This document shows positions 17,507 through 29,137 of a stretch of DNA of 64,000 nt, one piece after another. The notes under the pieces are model-generated. The model made no database searches, was not told the DNA's origin, and saw only the letters and a program-made list of their open reading frames with translations. The stretch's first letter is position 1; each line of letters begins with the position of its first letter. A program made the translations under genes and the position numbers. This DNA comes from Oehlia diaphana (taxonomy: Eukaryota; Glomeromycota; Glomeromycetes; Glomerales; Glomeraceae): contig QZLH01000125.1 of assembly GCA_003833135.1 (NCBI GenBank), positions 80,012-144,011 on the forward strand, in the 5' to 3' direction.

Positions 17507-18488
17507 TTGACATTGATCATCCTAATTTATAAAAAAGTAAATTAAAAACGTGTAAATTCAGGGAACATCTAATCTTTCTAATTTTATATTACATATCATA
17601 GTACCATTATTTCCGGTATTTCCGGCCAAAGGTGAAATAAAACTTACTACATAAGAAATTACCTAATTCTTGAACCCATATGTTACACCTTCCTTCAAGA
17701 AACCATTAAAAATCGGCTTGCTAACAATTTATTCGTACAATATATGTTTAAAGAGAAAAGTTAACCAACGGAAAAAAAATATCTGGAATTACTTTACAAA
17801 CACGCCTCGAATATTTCAAAGATCATTCGCACAATATTATTTCGTCAAAAAAAAAAAATAACTCTCGAAGATTTCCTCCTTTTAATGTTTCATAATTAAA
17901 TTCATGACTATAAAAATTAAGACAAACAACTTACAGATATGATATTAAATAGGAAGATGTTGTATTCAATGTTTGAAATTTGTTATTCAGTATTATTAGA
18001 CATGACATTTAAAAATGGTTGCCAATTTCTTAAAGCGCTTTGACCAAATACTGTAACAACCAGAAAAAACGAAACTTTCTTACATGCAAATATACGATAT
18101 AAAATCGAATACAACTGTTATTGAAATTTCCAATTATTTTGCATCGTAAGAACTTAATAAGATAAATATCATAGATCTTTTTTAAGGACACTCATAAATA
18201 TTCCTTGATTTTTGATCCTGACCTTTGCAATGCTCATTTGAATAATTATTGACTAAATATACTCTTAGTATAATAGTGAGTAATCTTGTTCGGAAGGAAC
18301 TTCGAGTTTGAAGTAAAAAGCTAAATTTTTTCTTCCTATTTTTATTAGATTACCCTGTAAAAACACTCTAGAATTATTCAGTTCTGAATTTAGTATATAT
18401 TTGTTATCTTGTTGGAACTATAATAAAATTTCGAAATCCTGAAACTTAAACCCCCCCCCGTAAAATACAGCTCATTGAATTCGTCACA

Positions 18489-18713
18489 TTAAGACGCGTC
18501 GAATGATGGTATTTTCGTGACTTTAGCATTGATAGATGAATACAATATATCAGCATTTATATCTTTAAATGCTAACTCTAAATTTAATCGAAATTGGTAA
18601 GTTATCTTTTGGTGATTGGTTAATAAATTGGCGTAACTATATTTAAAATTTAATTCATTAAATAAATTTAAGACTGATAAAATTATTATACATATATAAA
18701 TAATAAAAATCAT
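18489..18713 (-). CDS. Candidate small secreted or membrane peptide (weak)
   Basis: A 74-codon ATG-initiated frame begins with an Ile/Leu/Val-rich stretch of about 15 residues (MIFIIYICIIILSVLNL) that could act as a signal anchor. A polar part without cysteines follows. I recognise no family. It has no introns, which is unusual here, and it could be an AT-rich chance frame, since Ile, Leu, Asn and Lys codons arise easily in such DNA. It is included because it is the only frame in this gap with a plausible targeting sequence. Confidence 0.15.
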   Translation of the reverse strand: MIFIIYICIIILSVLNLFNELNFKYSYANLLTNHQKITYQFRLNLELAFKDINADILYSSINAKVTKIPSFDAS

Positions 18714-18795
18714 TTTAATTACAAATCATAAAGATTTTTTTAATATTATCACATTATTCCAAATATAAAAAAGTTTTTTCTCTCTTCTAAATAAA

Positions 18796-20121
18796 TTATT
18801 TTATAAGGAAATACATAAACACAAATTGAAGAGCCGCTACGAGGAAAAGAAAATGAATTCTTCTTTGTCGTTGTGGAACATTGACAGTATTTGTTGTTGT
18901 TGTATCAGGCAAAACAACATATTTAAGTGACCGTAACTATAATATAATCAAAAATAAATAAATAAAAGGTAAAGAAAATATCAAAACAATTTTAGGGTAA
19001 GTAATAAATACCAAGAAAAACCCATTTGCTGCAACTGTATAGATGAAAGTTGCTAAAACAATCCAAAAAGGCGCTATTAAACTAACAAGCAAAGTAATGA
19101 TAACACTGAATAACCATGAAAATTAATATTTCAATTAGAAAAAGTACTAATGTGAAGAAATGAAAATAGACATAAAATTAATACCCAATAAACTTATATC
19201 CTGAATATGCCAATACATCCAATATACTAGTTTCAGAAGTAATATTTAATAAGTAACATCCTCCTTTTATAAAAGCCAGTTCTAGAATCATAAGGAAAAA
19301 TGCAGTTGTAGCATTTACTCCCAAATCTTTCGGATGAAATCTAAATATATGTATGTATGTGTATATATAAATACATGTATATTAAAAATATTTAAATCTA
19401 TTATCTATATAAGAAAGAAAATCAAAGTTTACTTGTGTTCAGTGCCGGCAACAATTCCTGTAAGCAGCACATATGTTACAAGTGCCATTACCGGTATATA
19501 TAAATCTGGTGAATTTATATCGTCTCTAGGTGGTTTATATCCTTCCATTTGTCCATTTTGTTCAGATCGTTTGACAAGTCGTGACCATGGTCGATGTCTC
19601 CATGGAAATAACAACAATCTTATTTTATGAGCTACATATGAATTATTTACTTTAAAATAATATTTTAAAGCAGGATAATTAACATATCGGTTAATCTACA
19701 TAACATAACCAGAAAGTTACCACAAAGTAAAAAACAACAAAGAATTAATATAGCATGCATTATGTTTAAAGGTAATATTTACATTTTTCTCGACATATTC
19801 ACTTCCTGCCATCATTGCAGACCTCCCAAATTGCATTCCCATTTGCGTGGTAGCATCATTCCACATATTATAATCGGTTGATACTTGTTGTATATGTTGC
19901 TGATGTGGATGTTGATGCGGATGTTGATGCGGATGTTGATGTGGAATATGTTGTTGTTGATGCGTCATTCTCTGTTGCGTAGGAGGAGAGGGTGAAGACG
20001 GAGGGTCTCGCATTTGAATAGGTGGGTGAGTGGGAATTGGGTGTTGTAATGGAGGAGGAGAAGTCGATTGTTGTTGTTGTGAATAATAGGCATAGTTAGG
20101 TGGATTGTTTTGATTATACAT
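18796..20121 (-). CDS. YIF1: YIF1 family protein (Yip1-interacting factor)
   Basis: A multi-pass ER/Golgi membrane protein that works with Yip1 in COPII vesicle transport. Exons join to roughly 330 residues. The cytosolic N-terminus is Pro/Gln/His-rich with a PHQH repeat. After it come the family signatures GSEYVEKN, LLLFPWRHRPWSR and DINSPDLYIPVMALVTYVLL, then a predicted membrane-rich half with LAYSGYKFI and RSLKYVVLPD. The protein ends in VAALQFVFMYFLIK just before the stop at 18796. It shares a 195 bp gap with VPS28 in head-to-head orientation. The match runs the whole length of the conserved region, so the family call is firm. Confidence 0.93.
19905..19950 (-). repeat. 12 bp tandem repeat encoding PHQH
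   Basis: Three to four copies of a 12 bp unit (plus strand GATGCGGATGTT and variants) encode the PHQH repeats in the YIF1 N-terminal tail. The unit length preserves the frame. Confidence 0.9.
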
Positions 20122-20316
20122 TTTGAAGTGACTAAGTTATATGGGCGTGTTATATTTTGTCGAGAAAGAAAATATCGAAAGTGAAATATATCTGTCGATG
20201 TTGAACAAATATCTACTTGGACAATGGTGATTGGCTGATCATTTTCACGTTCATTCTCGAACTGTATTTTAAAATTTAACAATGGCTATTTTTCTAATAA
20301 ATAATAAAATTTAATA
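20122..20316. promoter_or_regulatory. Short divergent promoter, YIF1 / VPS28
   Basis: Only 195 bp separate the two start codons, so both promoters and both 5' untranslated regions must be packed here. Both proteins act in vesicle traffic (ER-Golgi; endosome). Co-expression is inferred from the layout. Confidence 0.6.
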
Positions 20317-21387
20317 ATGGCTAACACTCCAGCGAGCTTTAGTTATCTCACAGCCTATGGTCCTCCAATAGCAGCCTCGTTTTCTCCTGTTCCTTCAGAA
20401 CATAGTAAGCTTTCTTTATTTTCCATTAAAATAAGTATTACATAACTTGTTATTAATTATTCCTTCTTCTTTATCAAAGATTTTGTGCTCGATGAAGTAA
20501 AGTCATTTCCTACCTTTCAAAATTTCCAATAAAGCTCTAAACGTAATTAAATTTTGTAGGAAGTTAGATTATATACCAACAATAAAGACAGGGAAAAATA
20601 CGAGAATTTGGCGGATTTATATGCCATTATTGTAACAATGGAACATTTAGAGAAAGCATATGTTAGGGATTCTGTCACCGCTGACGAGTAAGCTTAGTTA
20701 TATATATATTGTTTTCAAATTGGATTCCTTTATGACTAATAAATTAATCGCAATACTTTATAGATATACACAAGCTTGTGCACGATTAATAGCACAGTAT
20801 AAAACGGCACTAAATTTGGTGCGTGATTCCGTAACAGATGTTGAAAAGTTTATGAATGAATATAAGGTATTAATTTACACTTTTATTTTTATATTTATAT
20901 TTCTCGGATTAAACTCATTATTATTTCAGTTAGAATGTCCAGCAGCGGTAAATCGGTTCAAAATAGGAGTACCAGCTACAATTGAACATCCCACTGGCGC
21001 TGGACATGATAACAGTAAATTTGCACAATACGTTGCTGAAACAGTGCATGTAAGTTTAATTTTGCTTTTATTTATTATTGCAATAATATAAGAATTCTTA
21101 TTATTTTGATTTTTTAGCATTTTATTACTACTATGGACGCGTTGAAACTAGGCATGAAAGCTGTAGATGAACTGCATCCTATGCTTGGTGAATTAATGCA
21201 AAGTTTAAACAATGTCAGTTCGTTACCCGCCGATTTTGAGGGTAAAGCAAAAGTTAGAAATTGGTTAATTACATTAAATGGGATGAAAGCCAGTGATGAA
21301 ATTGATGAAGGACAAATTCGACAATTATTATTTGATCTCGAAAACGCCAATAATGCATTTTATCGTTCTCTTTCGGATAAAAATTAA
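20317..21387 (+). CDS. VPS28: ESCRT-I subunit VPS28
   Basis: A core subunit of ESCRT-I, which sorts ubiquitinated cargo into multivesicular bodies. Six exons (20317-20404, 20480-20496, 20560-20687, 20764-20866, 20930-21049, 21118-21387) join in frame to 241 residues. Motifs matching the family are EVRLYTNNKDREKYENLADL, HLEKAYVRDSV and TADEYTQAC, then the C-terminal four-helix part with LPADFEGKAKV, MKASDEIDE and QLLFDLENANNAFYR. Exon 2 is only 17 nt long and is needed to keep the frame: skipping it makes a stop two codons later. The N-terminal 30 residues before EEVRLY are poorly conserved, as is usual. Confidence 0.95.
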
Positions 21388-21727
21388 TTTAATAAGTGAG
21401 AACAGAATATTTTAATTTAAATATATCAATTAATTATTTGGCATCAAGAAAGATCGCTTATTATGAGTGTTATGGAAGTGAATTTATTTGTAAATCATCC
21501 TTTATTCATATACATTACATTACATGCATAGAGATCGTCGGTATTTAATATTGCTTAACAAAATTATATCTGTCATTAAACATTTATTTTATAATAATTA
21601 TTCTAGTTATAATAATTGATTAATTAAATTAGATTTATACAATCTAAATTATTTAATATATTAATACAAAAAAATGCTTTGATCTATTTAAAAATGGTTG
21701 TATGATGAGTAATTAATAAATAAAAGT
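21388..21727. other. Convergent intergenic region
   Basis: This 340 bp contains the 3' ends of VPS28 and the phosphatase gene. It is AT-rich, and I see no other feature in it. Confidence 0.6.
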
Positions 21728-22905
21728 CTATTTGTTATCGACTTCAATTACTTCAGTTTTCAATATAATCTCTTCATTTATACTAATTGACGATGAATTC
21801 ACACTTCTCTCATCTGATTCTGATGAATCACCCATAACATCCTCACTGCTGAATTCTCCGCCCGTGTCAGCACTATAACTTCTCGAATGTCCATTTAAAA
21901 ACCTTTTTCCATTCGGAGTTAAGTATTTATTATTACCTTCATCATCATCATCATCAAAATGTCCGGGAGACTCAAAATTACTCCACTTTCTAAATTTTGT
22001 CTTTAACTTGTACTTATTTGTTTCTTCATTTTTTTCCATGATCACAAACTCACAACAGCGCAAATTTTCTAACGATTCAAATTCTTCAACAGACCAATGA
22101 AACCAACGCATTACAAATAATCTGAAAGTTCTGATAATTAGAATACAGATGTTATATATGATATTTAAAGATTAATTTAATTTTTACCTTGATAGCAATC
22201 CATGAGTGACAATTACCAGAACAGAAGGAAAGTTAGGAGAAGCGAAAGCACGATGTAGGCTAAAGTCAAACAAATTTATTAAGTTTAAATTAATCGATTA
22301 AGCTAAATAATAAAAATGATATTAGCTCACGTCTCTTGGAAAGTAGATATCCTATCATATACGTCTGCACCGCTTTCGCCGTTCGGTATACGATAAAAGC
22401 TATAAATGAGACGGACAATTACTTTTTTATCAAACAAATTATGAAATGATTAAATAACATGAAATTATAAAAAATACTAACAAATGGCCGTAAGATGCTC
22501 TTTCCATTTTGATCCTTGCCATTTCCTCTGGTGGTCCTTGAAAATTTCCCCAGTCTACATGTAATAATTAAATTAATAAAGTTAAATGCAATTAATGGAT
22601 ATGTATCTTAATTCCTTACCTTGTTCTCTTAATCTTGGTTCTTCATAATCTCTCCACCTTCCCTTATCTAATGCTTTAGACATACATTCAAACGTTTGTC
22701 TAGTTCTCAAGTAAGGACTAACATAAAATTGAACAGTATCTTCAGGTTTAAGCAATTCGTTAAGACGGCTCCCGGCTTTAATAGCTTGTTCCACTCCCAA
22801 TTGTGTCAACTTAATTTTGTGATCGGGAATTGTACGATGAATAGAAATGTCAACATTAGCTTCTGATTGACCATGTCGAACAAGAATAATTAAACGTGGT
22901 CGCAT
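21728..22905 (-). CDS. Histidine phosphatase family protein, DET1-like
   Basis: A phosphoglycerate-mutase-fold phosphatase of about 300 residues in four exons. The catalytic LVRHGQSEAN motif with the nucleophilic histidine starts at residue 8. Then come SPYLRTRQTFE, the acidic EEPRLREQDWG stretch, IPNGESGADVYDR and the second catalytic histidine in VIVTHG. The SEANVD and IPDHKIKLTQLG segments resemble yeast Det1 (YDR051c), a broad-specificity acid phosphatase. The C-terminal 90 residues form an acidic Ser/Asp-rich tail not needed for the fold, with an Asp run encoded by TCA repeats near 21940. The substrate cannot be read from the sequence. Confidence 0.85.
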
Positions 22906-23709
22906 TGTTTAGTTCTAAGGTAAATTAATAGTCTTTGAAACACTTAAAACTATTTTGTTATTTAAAAATAAATAGTCTTTATAACTCGAAAAAAAGTTTC
23001 TTTAATGTCTTTGTTCTTTTAAGGAGGGAAGTTTTAGCCTTATAGGAGTTAGATTTATAAAAGATAAATCGGAAGTTTACGGAACTTTTTGTTATATCAT
23101 TATATTGCCTAACCATATTTACATAAGGAAATAGGAAATTACTAGAAATTAACAAGGCCAACCAGATGTACATAAACAACTAAAAAGATTATCAATGGAA
23201 ACTTACTATATTTCGTAAAAATAAACAAATAAAAAATATCGGCTCCAATCATATCCTAATGGCTAATGGACGATCACACTACTTTTTTTTAAATAATGTA
23301 TAAATGGAAAGATCAGACATTGACAAAATTAGTTGTAAAGGTTATTTTAACAACTTCACCTTTACGCAGCTCATTTTTTCTACAGTAGAGAGTATTTTTT
23401 TTAATATTGTGCTAGATATTATTTTTTCGTACAGTAATATTAAACAAAAAAACGATAGTTAAACATACGAAATTTTTTGGTAAATGAAAAACGTGAAAAA
23501 ATGAGATATTTGTCAACAGGATTAAAATTTCATGCCAATTTGTTAAAGTTTAATGAGAAGTTTGTTTGGGTTGGTAATATTTGTAAGAGATAATTAATTA
23601 TTATAAAGCCGCGCGCGAGACGCGAAATAGGTTGGAATGTTACACAAAACTATACAATTAAGCTCAAAACCTGTGTTACGACAATCAAAAAATTCTTTCC
23701 TTCATTAGA
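22906..23709. promoter_or_regulatory. Divergent intergenic region, phosphatase / pseudouridine fusion
   Basis: This 804 bp between two start codons holds both promoters. A GC-rich island (GCCGCGCGCGAGACGCGAAA, about 23607-23627) stands out in otherwise AT-rich DNA and could be a regulatory site. A minus-strand frame at 22979-23179 is not convincing as a gene. Confidence 0.5.
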
Positions 23710-26700
23710 ATGTCGACTTTATATTTTCGCGTTTTCAAAAAGTCAACGAATAAATTAAAATATTTGGTAATTAAATGAAATATTACGTTATTTTTTTTTA
23801 AAAAATAAGTTTTTAAATAAAATTCCTCGTCTTATTATAAAGCCTTCATATAAACTATATATTACCTCTTTGAAAAGATATTACAGCTCAACAATATATC
23901 ATAAGGAATGTGCTTATGACTCCAAAGTTTTAGAAGCTTTGCGAAAAAATAGACCCGTTTTAGAATCTACTATAAGTCATGGTAAAGTAAATAATGTTAA
24001 AATACTTTTTTTAAACGGAAATAGAAAAACTTTTTATATTTTCCGTTTATTTATAGTAACTGGCAATAACCCTGCGACTACAGCCACTTTAGACGGAAAA
24101 ATTAATGTAGGTAAGTCATTTATCAGACATCATAATAGTAAAGTGCTGCATTATACATTGATTTTTAAATTGCTCAATCTATATAGGCTTATCGTAATAG
24201 GCTAGAAACATTTGCGCGAAGAGAGCTAGAGACAAGAAAAAATTTTCGTGCTTCGCATGTAAATGAAATTGATTTATCGATACGAGTTGTTTATACATAT
24301 GTAGATGATAATTTTCTTTTTTTAATTTAGGAATTAATAGAGACTTCAACATTTTCTAGATCAATATTTACAGCTTATCGCGCGGGTATTAAGATTTTTT
24401 TACCTGTGGAATTTGGAGTTGCAAAATGTAATAGTAACTTACTTTACGTTTATTTTCACAAGTAGTCACGGATTTAAGTACTGATTTGGTCGAATTAGAA
24501 AGAATTCCTATAGCCGTTGTATGTACAGATGCAAGAATCAAATCAATTTGGAATATCAGGGAAACTTTAGAATATTTGGTGAGAAATTTATATTAAATAT
24601 TTGTAGATGTTAATTACCAATATATTGAAATTAACTCTTGAATGGCAAGGAAACCCAAGGTGTTTTAGTATCAATATTTGGTGAAATAAAAAAATATTTT
24701 CAAGCCCTTTTTATTCTAAAGAGTGGATTCAAGGTAGTTGATTTTTTTTAATTAGAGTTTATATATTGAATATTAATGAATTGATTTCCTTAATATCAGA
24801 GTCAATTAAATTTAAAATCTATCAAAGAGAGTGTTGGTTTAATAAGTATGTTTAATTTATTTGTCAAAAAATTTTAAGTATTTGCTGTATTTACTTAAAT
24901 ATTTTTCTATCAATACTAGATGCAAGTACAAATAGTGGATTGGCCATATCAACCCCAATATCAACTGCTAATTCTGATGAAACACAAAGAGCAATAGATA
25001 CCACTTTAGCTGAAGCAAAGTATTTATATCTATTATTGATTTTATCAATATTTTACAATTGCAATATTTTATTTTGATATATGCTTTTTTTAGAGAAATT
25101 AGTGAAAATAATGGGGTATCATTAAGAATTAATCAAGCATATTCTTTAAAATCAAGTATGTACACAAGTAGGAAAACAAAAAAATATTTAATAAATATAT
25201 ATTAACCATTATTTTTGTTTTATATAGATATTCCGTTAGTAAAGAATAATGCAAAAATTAATGGAAATTCTAAACTAGAATTAAAAGGCGAGTTTAAAAA
25301 AAAGGTTCCATCACCTTTTTTACAAGAATATGAAAAACCATCAACTTCGTCAATATTAAATCAAGAGGTAAATTTTGTTGTTTATTAATATAGTTATTAT
25401 AAACATAAAATAATCAATACAAATAAATATATTGTTGGTAAAATATTCACAAGTTAATAATAGTTGGTGGAACAGCAGTTGACATTACATCGACATTAGA
25501 TCCTTTCATTACTGATTATGTTAAAACATCATCACCCGGTACAATAAGGCAATCTATTGGAGGAGTAGGAAGAAATATTGCAGAAACATCATTTAGGCTT
25601 GGAGTCAATCCATTATTTATATCAGCAATTGGAAATGACTTAAGTGGAAATTGGTTAAAAACTAAGTTTGAAAAAATTGGAATGGAAACTGGTGGACTAC
25701 AAATTATCAATAACGAGTCAACTGCAGTATATAATGCAATACATGATTCCAGTGGAAATTTAATCTGTGCTGTTGCTGATATGAAAATATTTGATTATTT
25801 ATCGTCTGATAAGGTAAAAAAGTTTAAATTTTGGTATTTTTTATATTTTTAATTAAATTTATATGTTTATAGATTAGCCAAACAATTAAAATGGGCAAAC
25901 CAAAATTAGTTTGTTTTGATGGAAATATTTCTGCAGGATGCATATATAATATTTTAAATACATGTAAAACTTATAATATATCAAGTAAGTGATTTATACT
26001 TTATTATATTTATTGAATTTGTTCAAATTATTAACTTTTATATTTCTTATAAGCATTTTTTGAAACAACTTCTATATCAAAATCTTTAAAATTATTGGAA
26101 AATTATGAACAGTTTATTCAATTATTATCATCACAATCATTAAAATATATTTCACCAAATAGTTTTGAATTGAAAACAATGTATTTTGCAGCATATAAAA
26201 ATGGTTTATTTGATTTAAATAGTGAATGGGTTAAAAGGATTAATGAATATGGTATTGTTTTATTATTATTTAAGTTTTTTACTTAACTAGATTAATTAGT
26301 TAATCTATTTATTTACTAATATATAAATTTTTTTGTTTTATTGAAATAGATATTGGAAATTTATCTATACAAAATCCTACAATTGAAGTTTTGATTAATT
26401 CATTAATTGATTGTCAATTAGACACTCAATTAATAAGTGAATCATTTGTACAAACTTTACATTTTTTACCATATATACCTAATATTATAGTAAAATTAGG
26501 TGAAAATGGTATATTATTAGCACAATTTTTAAAAGATTTAAATAAAGGTATTTCAAAAAAAAATAAGAAAAATGAAATTATTATAAAAGAAAAGAATGGA
26601 AAAAGTGGGTTAAGGTATATTTTAAAATTTAATTTATTATTGTCTATTTATAATGATTATTTATTAATTCTTTGTTATAAATATAGATTTAAATATTTTA

Positions 26701-26984
26701 AACCAATAAAATTTGATAAAAATGAAATTGTTAATGTCACAGGAGCCGGTGATAGGTAAATGAGTGTAAACTTGGATGATTAATTTATTTTAATTTATTT
26801 ATTAAATAATTTATTTTATCCTTATAGTGTTGTTGGAACCTTAGTATCTGGATTCATATTACATGGTGAAACAAAAATTGATAAAATTATTGAAGTTGCA
26901 CAATATATTGCTTTAATGACTTTAAAAACACATAATTCTGTTTCTGAAGACATAAATGAAAAATTATTGGAATTTAGTAGTTAA
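23710..26984 (+). CDS. Pseudouridine-5'-phosphate glycosidase / PfkB kinase fusion
   Basis: About 740 residues in roughly 15 exons. I start at ATG 23710: exon 23710-23766 encodes a basic STLYFRVFKK leader and joins in phase to 23843, which suggests a mitochondrial presequence. The N-terminal half matches the pseudouridine-5'-phosphate glycosidase (IndA/YeiN) family: PVLESTISHG, PATTATLDGKIN, DLVELERIPIAVVC and ETLEYLETQGV. The C-terminal half is a PfkB sugar kinase with SIGGVGRNIAETSFRLG and the catalytic VTGAGDS motif, matching pseudouridine kinase. Kinase then glycosidase would degrade pseudouridine to uracil and ribose 5-phosphate. Several glycosidase signatures are eroded: the GGIGGVHRG loop with its histidine is replaced by LPVEFGV, and the NPIP motif reads STPI. 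The frame is open throughout if the donor after DGKIN is AAT|GTAGGT; the neighbouring GTAAGT donor would give a stop. Confidence 0.85.
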
Positions 26985-27799
26985 AATTTATGTAAATATC
27001 ATCTTACTTAAAAGACATAATAATATAAGATTATTAATTGGATCTTTCCCGATTGATATACCACATGCAGTAAATAGCACCCTTCTGATGCTATGAATGT
27101 AAAATATAAATCTGAGTATAATAAAAAATGGATGTGATGCTATCAAGAGTAAATTACCCTATTTTACTATGGTAATCTTTGTTTCAGACAATTTAATAAT
27201 ATGTTGTCGATCATGTTAGATTTTCGTGAAATTTACCATTAAAATCAATGTAAGATCGAATATATTTCTGAATAAAGTTTCGTATTTTTGCTTACGTTTA
27301 CAAAGAGGCTCATCACAAAAATAAAAGGATTCCACATAATCAGTTTTACTATTTAAAGTCACGTGTTTATCGTCATGCAAAAAAAAATTGTACGTGCTGT
27401 ATCAAAAAAAAAACGAATTTGGATAATATCTATATTTAATAGTTAAAATAAATACGCATAATGTATTTAATGATTATATGTAGTTGGAGGTCATTTGGTA
27501 ATTCCGGCATGCAAACCTACTTTAAAGATTTAAATCTTTTATGAGAAATTTATAAATAATCTTTTTATGGTGAATTTATTAATATAAAGTCATAACCAAG
27601 TTACATAATAATAATATATATTGTATATAAAAATATTAAAACCACAAGAATTCTCTTTATTTCCTTTTCATTATAAGTTATTATAAGTATTTATACAATA
27701 TACAATACATATCTACATATTAATATTATTTAAAGAACTATAAAAATTAATGTACAAATAAAAAATTATGAACATTCTATTTTATTAATTTTTATAAAA
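26985..27799. other. Convergent intergenic region
   Basis: This 815 bp between the pseudouridine fusion and the secretory gene has no open frame or RNA gene that I can recognise. It contains short A and T runs only. Confidence 0.6.
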
Positions 27800-28491
27800 T
27801 TACGCAAAAACCATAAAAATTAAAGTTGTAACGATTAAAGCTAAACTCATCGTAACACCCCATAAACCATGTCTATTAAAATCGTGTAAATTTGTCGTAG
27901 AATCTGAAACGTCCATTGTTTTATCTAATTTCTCACTAGTCGGAGAAGTAACTACAACCGTCTTTATAACAAGTAAAGTGGAAGGAAGAACAGAAGTTGC
28001 GAAAGTTGTAGGATCACCTTTAGGATTTTTTGTTGTAATTGTAGTTATATAACCGGCAAAATATAATGTAAGTGTTGTAGTAGTAGTTATTAAATTAGTT
28101 GTATTATTATTACTATTATTTTCACCCGGAATTAGTGTTGGTTTCATAGTTTCTATTCCTAATTCTACATATGTTTCTACTTTTGGAGGACTAGGATCAT
28201 GAGATTTATTATTAATATTTTTTTTTAGATCTTTTTTAAAAAACAAGCGTCTACTTACACTCCTGGTGGAGATTTACATCTGGCATCATCAGAAGTGGTG
28301 CAAGTTGAAGATGGATCGACTACTTTTTTAGGACCTTTTTCATCATTTTGCCGTTTTTGAAGAGCTTTACCATCAATTGGATTCTTTAGTTCATAAGATG
28401 TAGAAATAAAATTTACGATAATAAACAATGCGATAAATAATATAATAAATGTATGCTTATAATTAAAGCCAACATGTGTCATACTGAACAT
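27800..28491 (-). CDS. Secreted, Kex2-processed, probably GPI-anchored protein
   Basis: Two exons (28491-28259 and 28190-27800) join with GTAAGT/CCTAG borders to about 207 residues. The N-terminus has a strong hydrophobic segment (residues 14-31, IILFIALFIIVNFIST) acting as signal peptide or anchor. A Lys-Arg site (LQKR, then QNDE) follows at about 47, where a Kex2-type protease would cut. A CTTSDDARC segment has the only cysteines. The middle is Thr-rich with several N-x-T/S sites, as in glycosylated cell-surface proteins. The last 22 residues are hydrophobic (WGVTMSLALIVTTLIFMVF), typical of a GPI-attachment signal or a membrane anchor. No family is recognised. A surface or secreted role at the fungal wall is inferred from architecture alone. 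Confidence 0.75.
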
Positions 28492-29137
28492 AAAAATTTT
28501 CTTTAAAATAAATTTCGTAAAAAAAAAGTATTAAATATATATTTTATTTATCAGATCTTTTGCATCAGAGAAAAAAAAATTCTCTATATTTTATAAAATG
28601 GAGAGAGAGGAAAAAAAGAATTTTATTCTTAACAACTAATGAAACAGAATTTATACATCGGGCGTGTATAATAATTGTTTATGTGTAATGTGTATTAAGA
28701 TCATTTGGAAAGATTTACAAACAAATTACTTGTGTAACAAAAATTTAAGTTAACAAAAGCCCAATTTAAAGGATGAAATCTATAATTAACTAATTGTAAT
28801 ACTGAAATTACGTTTTATGTTATAAGAAAGAAAAAGTAAATTTCTTGAATATTTATAGAATGATTTGCAATTTATAATTAGCCGGGAATTTTTTTAGTCA
28901 CTAATAATCCTATTAAATATTTTAAAGTCACTTTTTTTCTATTTATATAATATCTATTATCTATTTTTGTTTATTATAGCAATAATTTTTTTTTTTATTA
29001 TAAACTTTACTTGTTATAATCTTTTTCGTTTTTTTTTTCTATATCAAATTTCTATCATTAAACCGGCATTTAGCAACATAATCTATAAATTATAGTGTAT
29101 ATACGGTACATATACATAAACAGTATATATATTTTAT
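28492..29137. other. Intergenic region between two minus-strand genes
   Basis: This 646 bp contains the promoter of the secretory gene and the 3' end of the BTB gene. It is rich in T runs, and I recognise no other feature. Confidence 0.6.

Larger units (their letters stand above)
17355..18795. other. Intergenic region, MCM4 promoter to YIF1 3' end
   Basis: This 1.4 kb gap holds the MCM4 promoter at its left and the YIF1 3' end at its right. It contains a C9 run at 18450-18459 and a second ACGCGT at 18494-18499 inside GACGCGTC. An open frame at 17670-17861 is A-rich and shows no protein-like composition. A minus-strand open frame at 18489-18713 is listed separately as a candidate. Confidence 0.6.

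Noticed and set aside
17670..17861. 63-codon open frame upstream of MCM4
   Set aside because: Its composition is A-rich (Lys, Asn, Ile) with no domain, signal or conserved motif, and it overlaps no plausible exon structure.
22979..23179. 66-codon minus-strand frame with a hydrophobic start
   Set aside because: It lies directly in the promoter of the phosphatase gene and has no recognisable features beyond AT-rich hydrophobic codons.
24100..24200. Apparent frameshift or stop in the pseudouridine fusion gene
   Set aside because: Using the donor AAT|GTAGGT instead of the adjacent GTAAGT restores a continuous frame, so I do not call a pseudogene.
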